Shown one piece after another: positions 1-11,365 of a DNA stretch of 64,000 nucleotides. Origin of the DNA: Plasmodium brasilianum (Eukaryota > Apicomplexa > Aconoidasida > Haemosporida > Plasmodiidae); contig NC_090124.1 of assembly GCF_023973825.1 (NCBI RefSeq), positions 1,543,501-1,607,500 on the forward strand. The letters are read 5' to 3'. The notes below the pieces were generated by a model that made no database searches, was not told where the DNA came from, and saw nothing but the letters and a program-made list of their open reading frames with translations. The position numbers were made by a program, and so were the translations under genes. Position 1 is the stretch's first letter. Every line of letters starts with the position of its first letter.

Positions 1-48
1 AGAAAATTCTCTTTCTCGTTGAAGTCAATGACTGTGTGCCTAAGTACC

Positions 49-79
<31 letters not shown>

Positions 80-3055
80 AAGCAAAACGACATGAACAGA
101 AATGAAAAGGAGCGATGATATGATAATATGGAGAAGATATGATAATATGGAGAAGATATGATAATATGGAGAAGATATGATAATATAGAGAAGATATGAT
201 AATATAGAGAAGATATGATAATATGGCGATGATATGATAATATGGCGATGATATGATAATATGGCGATGATATGATAATATGGCGATGATATGATAATAT
301 GGCGATGATATGATAATATGACGATGATGTGGTGATATGACGAGTCAAGTTGTTCCCACAGGAAAATAACACACATGTGCAGACATATGCACAACACACA
401 TAACCACGTACATATATGCACATTCACATCTGTATATATACATGCAAGTACCCCAGCAAACGAGTACCCACATAGAAGGGGCATGTTTCCCGCTTACTTG
501 TTCTTCTCTAGAAGGCGCTTAATCAGAAAATTCTCGTGCACTTTTTTCACGTTATAGAGTGGCATATTTTTGAGCAAATAGTTAAACATGCTAACATTGT
601 TGAGGTTGCATAAATTTAAGAATTCACAAGCCCTAGTTTGTAATTCCAAATCTGGATGGTTAATGCAACTATTGAGTATTTTTTTAATATTGAGCATAAG
701 TGTATTATCATAAAAGACCATTTTCATCATTGCCATTAATATTACACATTTGGTATGGGAAGAGCCGAAAGCGAAATATTTTTCTAAAATTTTTAGCTGA
801 TCCTTCATGGGTATTTTGTCTTTAATCAAATATCCAAATGAACCAATAATATATGAACATAAATGAATAAGCAATTCTATTTTTATAAAATTATCGGACA
901 GATATTTATAGCATTTCATAGCTGCATATATCTGTACCTTTTGCTCTCCTTTATTCTTACCACTACTCGGGCTACTACCTATATTGCTATTACTGCCGCT
1001 AGTGCCATTAATATCGTTAATATTACTATTAATATTATTATTGTTATTACTGATACTGTTACTGTTACTGTTACCGCTTTTGTTATTTCCGCTTTTGTTG
1101 TTTCCGCTACTATTAGCTGCACAACTGCTACTATCACCGGAAATTTCTCGCTTGAAGGATTTAAAGTTTTTTTCATTTTGGACAAAACCTGTAATAATTT
1201 GAACCAAACGGAACCATACCTCCTGAAAAATATACTTATGTGTAATCTCGATCATCTTATATATCACATCGAAATACCACGTAAGATCAGGCGAGAAATT
1301 TTCTGCAAGTATGGATATTTTTATTATTATTTCGTTTTGTATATAGGGATCGATATAAGGTAAATGATGAAGAAAAACATTAATTAACAATTTCCAATTG
1401 TTATGATTACACATATTAAAAAGAATATTAAATGTTTGTAGCTTTATAGTTATATCATCATTGTTTAGTAGATTTACTAAATGCATAACATGTGCTTCAA
1501 GCATTTTATAAATTTTTAGATTCATTTTTAATTTTGATAAACTATTTAGAATTACATAATTAATATTAGATTTCTTTGTATCAAATGAAGTTGTTATTAA
1601 ACATATAATAATATCTCTATTTCTATCCTCTATTTTGTCATCCAAGAAATTATATAAATTTGAACATTCATATATAATTCCATATTCTATATATATAGCA
1701 CTTTTTTCATTTCTAAATTCTTCTTTTCCTTTTTTATTATTTAAATAAAAATTATTTTTTGTAAAACTTTTTCTAAATATATTCTTACTCCCACTCACAT
1801 TGTAGTTAATACTGCTACTGTTCTGTTTCCTCAAGTGCACATTAAAATCATCGTTAATTTTTCCCTGCAACTTTTTATACGGCTTACTAATAATTTTGTA
1901 TAATATATCGTTAATATTGTTTATAGTTGTTTGGGATAAGTTATGAATGTCATACAACTGTATCATTTGTAGACATTTTATTAGTAAAAATGGATATCTA
2001 AATTGACTATAATAAAATCCCTCATCAATTTTTAAATTATCATCAAGTATTAAATACAATACATTTAAAATGTAATGAATGTATTTGTTGATATATTTTT
2101 TTATTTCATAATAATTAACTTCTTCATAATTAAATGAACACTCAGATTCGATTTCTAAAATTTTGTCCACTTTTTTTAAATCATTATATACAAAATTTTG
2201 CTCATTTAGTAATGACGTTGATTTATATTTTTTTTTTAAATCATCTTTAATATTTAATGAAAACCGTTTACTACTTGAATTACTTGAATTATTACTTTCT
2301 ATTTTTAAATCATCTTTATTAAATAAGTCATCACTTTCATCATTCATACTTTTTTTCTTTTCTTCTTTTTTTCTATAATAATATAAAGATTCATATTTTT
2401 GAAAAACTAATATAATTACATATATTAAATTTAGATATGCAAATACATTGAACATATTTATTTCGTTTAAATTTTGATCTAAAAATTTAAAAATTTCCAA
2501 ATCATTTTTACTATCAAGTAGTAAGTCATGCCTCTTTTTATATATATTAGCTAAACAGAGAAAAGCTTTCTTCCTAATATTTGGTTTATATATATAATTC
2601 GATGTTACTATATGGAATATATCATCATATAAATTTTCTACTATAAGCCCATTAATTTTTTGACTAGCAAAATGTAAAGCTAAGAAATTTACTTTCTCAT
2701 CATTATTTTTTATATCTAACTTTACAGTACTTACCATCATATTTAACATTTCATTATTTTCATTTATTAGTAATGATAAAGCTGTGTAACCACAATACTT
2801 ATCACTAAAGTTGTTACTACTTATCAATTTTATTATGTCCAAATAGGATAACGATATCCCATACCCTAATATATGACAGTATATTAATTTCCATATATAC
2901 TTCTTCCTCTTATAATTTGTTATATTCTTTTCATTAAATTTCTTTTTTATCTTTATAATCTCTTGCAACACTTTCTTCTCCTCTTCCTCCCTGCACTTGC
3001 AGTTCCGTATATCGTCAATGAAACAGTATAGCCCCTTTATGTTGTGCTTGATCAT
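1..3055 (-). CDS. AP-2 complex subunit alpha (alpha-adaptin), partial at left edge
   Basis: Large subunit of the AP-2 adaptor, which selects cargo and binds membrane in vesicle traffic at the plasma membrane. The ATG at 3055 opens an 852-codon exon (498-3055). Its N-terminus carries the alpha-adaptin signature GLYCFIDDIRNCK, followed by KKKYIWKL and GYTALSLLINEN, and helical-repeat trunk sequence follows throughout. A Ser/Asn/Gly-rich insertion lies near 930-1130. The trunk ends with LELQTRACEFLNL and a Lys-rich tail, exactly where animal alpha trunks end, so no ear domain is seen. The apparent stop (TAA, 494-496) lies inside a strong splice donor (GTAAGC, 497-492). A good acceptor (T-run then ACTTAG) gives a phase-matched exon at 39-1 that stays open to the window edge, so the gene probably continues left. 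Family assignment is firm; the splice is inferred. Confidence 0.85.
112..328. repeat. 19-bp tandem array inside the AP-2 alpha intron
   Basis: About eleven copies of a 19-bp unit (core GATATGATAATATGG, followed by AGAA, or by CGAT in the right-hand copies). The array fills much of the proposed intron 40-497. Two sub-families sit in separate blocks, the GGAGAA type to the left and the GGCGAT type to the right, which suggests stepwise expansion. A run of 20-odd A followed by eight or nine G lies at about 49-79. Confidence 0.9.
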
Positions 3056-4910
3056 TTTATCCCGTTACTTGTTTGATGGATGCCTCTGCTGCGGTTGCTT
3101 CCAGTGCGACTGTCTATACTTATGACTGTCTTTACCGTAACTATCCCTTCCTACTTTGTTATCCCTATGGCATTATCATCAACCTTCTTCCAACTACTCG
3201 TGGGGGCGGATGCGTTTATACATTTGCACATGTGCGCATATAAATGAAATGAACAGGCAAATAATGCAAAATGGGCAAAAAAGGCAAAAAAGGCAAAATA
3301 GGCAAAAAAAGCAAAATGGGCTAAAATTTCCTATCACATTTGTACGTGCACACACATACATATATTCACGCAGAGTTACATATGTATGTATCTACTATAC
3401 TGCGGAGGAGGCAACTCCAATATTCACAAAATCAATAAACTTTCAAATTCTTACAAAAAAGGGTCAACATGTACGACGTAAAGGTAAAAAAAAAAAAAAT
3501 ATATATTTACTTTGCACGCTTATGTAATTTAAATACACAAATATAAATACACACATATATATGTATACGCACATGAATATTCTCGCATAAATATACATAC
3601 ATGTAAGCAAATGCTCGGAATAAGTCAGTAACGGATATAAACAGAAAACATTCTTTAAAGCAAAACGTTTTAATATAAAAAAAAATAATAAATAAATAAA
3701 AAAAAAAAAAAAAAAAATCATATCAAAAACATATTATTATATATCATAACATATCATTAAAAATCATATCAAACCATATAATACCATAACATATCATACC
3801 ATTACATGCAATAATTTGTGTGTGAAATAGTGTGTTACTATATATATATTAATGTAAACGTGCGTTAAAGAAATTTGTCAAGAAGAAAATAAAATTAATC
3901 ATGGATCTTTGACATAATAAAAGAAAAACAAAAATATATATATATATATATATATATATCAAAATTTTTACCTTTTACGAATAAAATATACTCATATGAT
4001 CATATTTGTTCACATGTATACACACATACAAATATGAATAATATACCCTATAAGTACTCACACGTATATATTTATACTACGCAATTACATATATAAATAC
4101 ACGGAAACACATATTTATTTGTTAATAATGACAGGAACAATATGTATTTAATCTTCGTTTGTAAAAAGCGGATGCATCTACACCTTTTAGAACATGTAGC
4201 ACAAAATTATGAAAAAAAAAAAAAAACATGAAAATATAAATATATATACAAATAAATAAATAAAATATAAACAGAAAAAAAAATACATTCTCAAAATTCT
4301 TTCTATTTAACTGTGCTGCGAATGTATTTGTCAAATTAATTAGCTTTATAAATTATACATATATTAAAAATATATATATACATTTTTGACTATAAAAAAA
4401 GACTGAACTCGTTTTAAAATTTATCATTTTGCATAAGAGTGTATAAAAAGGATTACTCAAAAATTGCTATTCTAATAATAATTTCGCACCAGTATGGTAC
4501 TTCCTCAACATAATTATAGGAAAAACGTCAGTAATGAAGAATAAACAACAAATACATAAAACGAAGCACAATAAAGCAAAATGAAGTAAAATGAAGCAAA
4601 ATGAAGCAAAGTGAAGCACAATTAAGCAAAGTGAAGAGCAAAAAAATTATCTTTTTATATTATGTTTTTTTCATTGTTCATTTTATGGCATCCTGTTTTT
4701 AAACGTAGGTTAACAATAATGTACATAAAATAATTTTCATTTCGCTTTAATCGTAAGTAAACACGTATAAACAATACTTCACTTCCTATAGCATAATATA
4801 TTTTCATTTATAGCAAATAAGAAAGAAAAAAAAAAGAAAAAAAGGACGCTGTAAAACATAGGCAAATTCTTTCATAAACAGTTATAAAAAAAGATTTTAC
4901 TATTTAGTTT

Positions 4911-5262
4911 CATTTATTTTTATTTTATTCCTTTTTATTTTATTCCTTTTTATTTTATTCCTTTTGTTTTTATTCCTTTTGTTTTTATTCCTTTTGTTTT
5001 TATTCCTTTTGTTTTTATTCCTTTTGTTTTTATTCCTTTTGTTTTTATTCCTTTTGTTTTTATTCCTTTTGTTTTTATTCCTTTTTATTTTATTCTTTTT
5101 TATATTATTCCATTTTATTTTATTCCATTTTATTTTATTCCATTTTATTTTATTCCATTTTATTTTACTCCATTTTATTTTATTCCATTTTATTTTACTC
5201 CTTTTTATTTTATCCCTTTTTATTTTATTCCTTTTTATTTTATTCTTTTTTTTCTTTTTTTT
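4911..5262. repeat. Pyrimidine-rich tandem array, about 15-bp units
   Basis: Repeats of CCTTTTGTTTTTATT in the middle, grading on both sides into CCTTTTTATTTTATT and CCATTTTATTTTATT variants, then a T-rich tail. One strand is almost pure T/C with few A, and the array encodes only a Leu/Phe/Ile run, so it is not a gene. Confidence 0.85.
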
Positions 5263-6730
5263 TTTTTCTTGTAGAATTAATTTTTCAGTTCATCCCATTT
5301 TAAATCTCGTTGCATTTTTCCCAAAAAGCAGGGCGATATAACTTACTGTCGAAAATGTACATTTATCATTTAAATTTTAACTGTTGTATTAACAACTTTT
5401 TGTCCTTATGCCCTGTATAATTCGCATTAAAAGGGGCATAATGGGAAGGCAAGGGTACACGTATGCATATATGTTCTGTCGTTAAGGCAAAGTGAAGAAC
5501 GCGATAATATTCAATGTAAGGTGTATGTGAAGCCTCAAGTGATATTAACACCACATAGTTGCTTTACCATCGAAATTATAAAGTACGAAAAGAGAGAATA
5601 ATAATAAAGGTGTACGTAAAAATATGTCTTTTTAAATTATGTATTCTTGCCTAATAAACAGACTACTCACTCGGTCAGCTTATTTTAAACGAAAAAAAAA
5701 AATATATATATATTTGAGATTATAAAAAAAAATATATACGCATTTGCTTAATTGCTCATCCTTGCACACACAGTATATAAATGTATACGTTGTAACGAAT
5801 CGTGCAACAAGAGAGATAAAGGAGTACACAGATAGGGTATATATTATATGTGTACATAATCGTAATGACGAAATATTATAGCTAAATAAATATATATATA
5901 TATATATAAATGTAACTTGCTGAAATTTGTAGAAATAGAGAAAACCCCTGTACTTGAGCTCACATAAAAAAAAAATTTTTTTCCATCCATGATGTTATAC
6001 TTTTACAAATACACCGGAATTATGCACTTACACAAATTTTTAAAAAATCGCCATTTAGGTTGTATGCCTTTTTTTCCTTAATGCAAAAAAAAAAAAAAAA
6101 AAATAGAGAACTTTTAAAAGTGCTTAATTTACGTTTTCTTTTTTATGAACTGGTCATTTAACCTGACCTTAAAAAAAAAAAAAAAAATTAGGATTGTTGA
6201 TTCAAGTAGATTAAAAAATAACAAAACAAAAAAGAATATTGACATGTGTTGATAAGAATTAAAAAAAATTAAAAAAGTCTCTTTGTATGTTTTTGGTAAT
6301 AGCTAAATTAAATACGTGTATTTTATCTTTATATTTATATGTTATATATTATGTTCCTACATGTATCCCACGTACATATACATATGTACATAATTATGTA
6401 CGTTTTGTTATATGTAGTATCTAAAATTATGAATGGTTAATATTTTTTAAAAAACGATTGTACGCCATATAATTGTATGTACTTTTTGTTAGTTTTTTTT
6501 ATGTAGGCAGTTTGACAAAAAAAAAAAAACACATTTTTTCGTTATCTAATTTTGTACATACGATGATATTAAAAAAAATCAAAAAAAAATACATAAATAA
6601 TAAAAAAAAAGTAAAAAACAGTAAAAAATATGTAAAAAACCATAGTATGAACCTCAGTGAAAACCATAATAAAGATAATAGCCAAAATAATATTGTAAAA
6701 ATGAGATTCTACAATTCCATAAACATGTAC

Positions 6731-6842
6731 AGTTTATGCATGAATTTATGTACAAATTTATGTACAAATTTATGCACAAATTTATGTACTAATTTATGTA
6801 CTAGTTTATGTACTAATTTATGTACTAATTTATGTACTAATT
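6731..6842. repeat. 12-bp tandem array (AATTTATGTACT)
   Basis: About nine copies of AATTTATGTACT or AATTTATGTACA. Because 12 is a multiple of three it stays open as a Cys-Thr-Asn-Leu run at the end of a Lys/Asn-rich frame. It lies about 0.5 kb upstream of the TOM40 start. Confidence 0.85.
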
Positions 6843-7107
6843 AAATTTATAAAAAAAAAAAACGACTCTTCAATATATCGTTATTGTTTTCATAGCAAAT
6901 TTGTTACTACCCTTTAAATATATATATACATATTGTGAATTTCCAAAAAAGGATTTTTTTTTATTTTTTATTATCGTTGACATGTTAACTTGGCGCTCCC
7001 TGTGAACATAGCCTTCCATTTTATATTAGTTAGTACGTTGTTAGAACAGGCATAATCGAATTGCGTAAATACATAGTTATATATGCATGTAGGTATAAAT
7101 CCATGTA

Positions 7108-7222
7108 TAGATGTATGCATGTATGTATGTATGTATGTTTATATGTTCGTATGTTTATATGTTCGTATGTTTATATGTTCGTATGTTTATATGTTCGTAT
7201 GTTTATATGTTCGTATGTTTAT
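7108..7222. repeat. 16-bp tandem array (TGTTTATATGTTCGTA)
   Basis: A short ATGT tract passes into about five nearly identical 16-bp copies of TGTTTATATGTTCGTA. The array ends about 140 bp before the TOM40 start codon, in the presumed promoter or 5' leader. Confidence 0.85.
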
Positions 7223-7359
7223 AAATATATATTTATATAAGTATATTTGTATATATGTATATATAGGTAGATACACATGCATGTATTTGTACACATAACT
7301 ATCTCACGTGGTGTAAGAACAAAATAATAAAAAAAAATAAAATAAAAAAAAAAAATATT

Positions 7360-8481
7360 ATGGAGATAGCAAATATTTTCAAAAAACTGTTAAAACAAAA
7401 TATAGCATACACAGAAAATAACTCCGTTTTTGATGTTTTTAAAAAACAAAATGAAGGATCACAAAATGTAAGTGAAAAAAAGCTGGAGGGAGAAAAGCTA
7501 CTTGAAGAAAAAACTGATACAAACAAACCAACAGAAGAAGATAAATTAAAAGAGCAACACCTTTTACAATATACAAATAATTTTGATGCTCCTAATGCAT
7601 TATTATTTGAAAATCTAAATAAAGAATATAAATTTATTACTACACAAGATAATTTTGATGGATTTCGTTTTGAAGTGGATAAAAATGTGAATAAATATTT
7701 ACAGTCAACACATACCTTATTTCTAGGTACAACCCTCAGAGATGTTGGTTACTTATATCAGTTTGGAGCTAATTTTACGGATAGTGATAATAGTTTATTG
7801 ATGATTAGTAGAGTAAATATTGATGGTAGTGTAAATGGTAGGTTTTGTAAAAAGATTAATAACGCAATAGATTGTAAATTAAATTTTAATACATATGCAA
7901 AAAGTGATACAAGAAATATGTATGAAATGTCAGTAGAAGTAAATAAACCATTACATACGTATAATTTTAAGAGTATATGGCAAGGGGCATGGATATTTAA
8001 TGCAACATATACTCAATTACTAACCAAAAAATTTCAAGCAGGTGTTGATTTAACATATATTGCATCAAATTGTGCATCCATCGGTTCCTTTGGGTTACGT
8101 TATAATCACAAAAATAATGTTTTAACAATGCAAGTAGTTAGACAACCAAATTTTAAATCACCAGAATTTATGCTAAATCAAACTCATTTATATAAAATAC
8201 AATATGCTAAGAAAATATCAGATCGTTTATCTGTGGGAACAGAGCTTGAATTAACTCCTCAGACGAAAGAGTCCGCCATGAGACTTGGTTGGGATTATTC
8301 TTTTAGACATGCAAAAGTTCAAGGCTTAATTGATACTAGCGGAAAAATTTCTGTTTTTACGCAAGATTACTCAGGTTTTGGTGTTAGTGGTTACATAGAT
8401 TATTTAAACAATGAATATAAATTTGGATTTATGATGCACATCTCACCTTCGCAGGAGCAGCCACAGCAGGCCCCGTCATAG
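7360..8481 (+). CDS. TOM40: Mitochondrial import receptor subunit TOM40
   Basis: Beta-barrel channel of the outer mitochondrial membrane, through which nuclear-encoded precursors enter the mitochondrion. It is 373 residues in one exon, close to the usual length for the family. A charged N-terminal segment (about residues 30-70, Glu/Lys rich) precedes the conserved start of the barrel: FENLNKEYKF (83-92), then NFDGFRFEVDKNVNKY and the HTLFLGTTL strand. Alternating polar and hydrophobic beta strands continue to the C-terminus, with GFGVSGYIDYLNNEYKFGF as the last hairpin. The very short tail after it is Pro/Gln rich. The ATG at 7360 is preceded by an A-rich leader and is the first in frame. It is tail-to-tail with the next gene. 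Confidence 0.93.
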   Translation: MEIANIFKKLLKQNIAYTENNSVFDVFKKQNEGSQNVSEKKLEGEKLLEEKTDTNKPTEEDKLKEQHLLQYTNNFDAPNALLFENLNKEYKFITTQDNFDGFRFEVDKNVNKYLQSTHTLFLGTTLRDVGYLYQFGANFTDSDNSLLMISRVNIDGSVNGRFCKKINNAIDCKLNFNTYAKSDTRNMYEMSVEVNKPLHTYNFKSIWQGAWIFNATYTQLLTKKFQAGVDLTYIASNCASIGSFGLRYNHKNNVLTMQVVRQPNFKSPEFMLNQTHLYKIQYAKKISDRLSVGTELELTPQTKESAMRLGWDYSFRHAKVQGLIDTSGKISVFTQDYSGFGVSGYIDYLNNEYKFGFMMHISPSQEQPQQAPS

Positions 8482-9977
8482 TAAGTGTGCTTGGTGGAAA
8501 AATGTATGAGCGGAAAGATGTATGTGCAAAAGAATGTAGGAGCAGAAAAGTGTTAGAAGAAAAATGTGAAAGCTAAAAAATGTACGTGCGAACAAAAATG
8601 TATTAGAAAAAAAATTGTAAATAAAATAAAAAAGCTAGAAAAAAAAAAAAAATTATGAGCAGGTCATGCTGAAATAAATTTTTACAATTTCAAAAAAAAA
8701 AATATCCATAAAAATATACATAAAACTTTTATTATTTTATTTGAATATGTATAGGGGTAAGAATACATGTAAGAAGTGTGTGTTACCCTGACATTTTATA
8801 TTTAATGTATTGATACAAATAACGTATATTTTTAATTTTTTAAATATACGCATGTGTATATATGTGCGTGTGTTTGTTTGTGTATTTGCATTCGCACGTG
8901 TGTGTCTACTTGCACACGTTCTTTTGCTTGGGGAAATGTGTTCCTTTTAATTTTTAATTAATTATGAGCTTTTAATAATTTTTTTTTTTAATTCAATTAT
9001 TTATAAATAGCTATTTTGACAAATATGAAAGAAAATAAAAAAAAAAAAAACAACAAAAAAAAAGTAAAAATACTTGTTAATTTTATGACCATGTCAGGTT
9101 ATACTTAACCACTGCTTGATAAGTATCATAAATGCAGAAGAAATTTGGTAAAATAAACACTCTATAAATTTACATAGCAAAAGGAATGTAACCCCGCTTA
9201 AAAGTAATCACACATGTTGTTTATTTTTATGTAAAAAAGTGCATAAAGGTATAACTTTCCAAATGCAGAAATATTCTTAAAAATGTATTATTTATTTTGA
9301 AGAATTGATTTTCTAAAAAAAAAAAAATAGTATTTCATAAAATGTACCACAGATTTTTAAAAGGATTAAAATTATTAATAAATAGGACCAATATGACAAA
9401 TATAACCAACGTTATAACTGCTTGTGGCTCTTGGCAAAGAGTAGCATTTTCAGTTGAAATGATGATAGTGAGGATACCCGCTGAATATACAACACGGGCA
9501 AAGGTAAAGAGGCATGTTCACACTTTGATAAAACGAAAAAAAGTATAATGATTGAACATGTGTACAGAGGGAAAATTAGTGAGGAAAAATTAAAAAAAAA
9601 AAAGTAAAAAAAGTAAACATACCAAAAATAGTTGAAAAAAAAGATTATTCATTTAACAAATCGCGCACCTAATATCAGTAAAGGGTTAATTCATAAGGGA
9701 TGAAGCTACTCAATGATGGCAACTTTCAATTGTGTTGTGTGTGGGTTCTCTTACCATGAACTATTATTCCTTAATACAATAAAAGAATAAGCGTAAAATA
9801 AAGCAAATAAGGCAAAAAAAAAAACAAGGAACGCAAAATAAAATAAGACATATTACACAAAATATGGTATACAAAATAAAACGTAACGGGGAGCGACAAT
9901 AAAAAGGGGCATTTAGTCAAAAATTGAAAATTCCCCTGGTGATACATATATATATATATATATGTATACACTTCAAA
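8482..9977. other. Intergenic region between convergent TOM40 and GCFC-like genes
   Basis: 1.5 kb of AT-rich sequence that should hold both 3' UTRs and terminators. It begins with an A/G-rich stretch of imperfect AAATGTA-type repeats (8500-8640), followed by poly-A runs and a TG/CG-bearing microsatellite near 8850-8920. A 68-codon frame at 9342-9548 has ordinary amino-acid composition but no support as a gene. Confidence 0.65.
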
Positions 9978-11334
9978 CTAATTTTCCATCTTGATCCTAT
10001 CAGCATCAAATTGATCTGATTTTAATTTTGTCATAACTTTATTCCATATATCCATAATGTCCCTATAAAAATTATCATCAATTAAATTATGATTAATCCC
10101 ACTGGCATCATGTGAATTGTCTTCACCTACCTTGTTTATAGAAATTATTATATGTATTATTACGGATAGTGTTAAATTATGAAACTTACTAGAATAATCA
10201 TAATTCGCTAAAACATAATCATAAAATATTTTCTTAATAATATCATATAATTCTTTGTCATTTAATAATAACACAATATTTCTTATGGACTTCAAAATTT
10301 TTAAGCATCTCATTAAAAAAATATATTTTTTTTTTTGGCTATTATTTGTATTTTTATAGCATTGCAAAAATGTGCATATATAGCAGTTGAGTTTCTCTTT
10401 TAATATCTGAATTAGTAATACTCTCCCCTCTTGATGCTCATCATCATTATTATCAGTATTACTACCATTACTATCATCTTTATTACCATTATTATCAGTA
10501 TTACTACCATTACTATCATCTTTATTACCATTATTATCAGTATTACTACCATTACTATCATCTTTATTACCATTATTATCAGTATTACTACCATTACTAT
10601 CATCTTTATTACCATTATTATCAGTATTACTACCATTACTATCAGCATTACTACCATTATTACCACTATTATATAACACATAATCTCTGATTATGACATA
10701 TAAATTGTAGCTCTGTTTAAGCGATAACGGGCTCCAGACGCCTATCAATTCAAAAACACGCTTGTTAAGAATATAGTAATATAGCTTTTGTAGAATTTGT
10801 TTTTCGCTACAAGTGTCATATATAATCCTTAACTCATCCATAAATTTGTACCACTCAAAAGATTTTATGCATGGGTTATGATGAAAGGAATTTCTTTCAA
10901 GTTTGTATTTTTTTTTCCTGAAGTCGTCATTTTTAAAAAGGGAGGGACGTCTATTCTCACTCTCGCTTCTTCCATTTGAGCTTCTTTCGCTGCCATCGTT
11001 TTTTCCATTTGAGCTTCTTTCGACACCTTCATCTTCTTTCACATGCACGCTTTCTTCATTCTCAAGGTTCGAACTACTCATGGAAAAATTATTTTCCGAT
11101 CTTGATGAGGAGGAGCCGTAATCCTTGTCACTTTCACTTCTTGCATGCGTATTAGTACCGTAATTTTGGGTAGGGGTTCCGGACGAATATAATAAATACA
11201 GTTGCTGTTGTTGCTGTTGTTGTTGTTGCTGTTGTTGTTGTTGCTGTTGTTGTTGTTGCTGCTGTTGCTGCTGCTGCTGTTGTTGCTGCTGTTGCTGTTG
11301 TTGCTGCTGTTGCTGCTGCTGTTGCTGCTGTTGT

Positions 11335-11365
<31 letters not shown>

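Larger units (their letters stand above)
3056..7359. other. Intergenic region between divergent AP-2 alpha and TOM40
   Basis: 4.3 kb of AT-rich sequence between the two start codons, so it should hold both promoters. It contains poly-A/T runs, TA microsatellites (near 3934-3958 and 5888-5907), scattered ACAT/ATGT tracts and three tandem arrays listed separately. Short reading frames here are low-complexity (Lys/Asn or Tyr/Ile/Cys rich) and I accept none as a gene. I see no RNA gene. Confidence 0.7.

Noticed and set aside
112..328. Regular direct repeats considered as a CRISPR array
   Set aside because: Units are contiguous, without unique spacers, and the genome is eukaryotic; it is a minisatellite.
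4964..5341. 125-codon Leu/Phe frame
   Set aside because: Encoded by the TTTTGTTTTTATTCC array; no membrane-protein-like variation beyond the repeat.
6473..6844. 123-codon frame ending in a Cys-Thr-Asn-Leu repeat
   Set aside because: Mostly Lys/Asn from A-rich DNA and a 12-bp array; no conserved-looking segment or splice support.
9342..9548. 68-codon plus-strand frame between TOM40 and the GCFC-like gene
   Set aside because: Composition is ordinary, but it is short, lies in a shared 3' region and matches no family I recognise.
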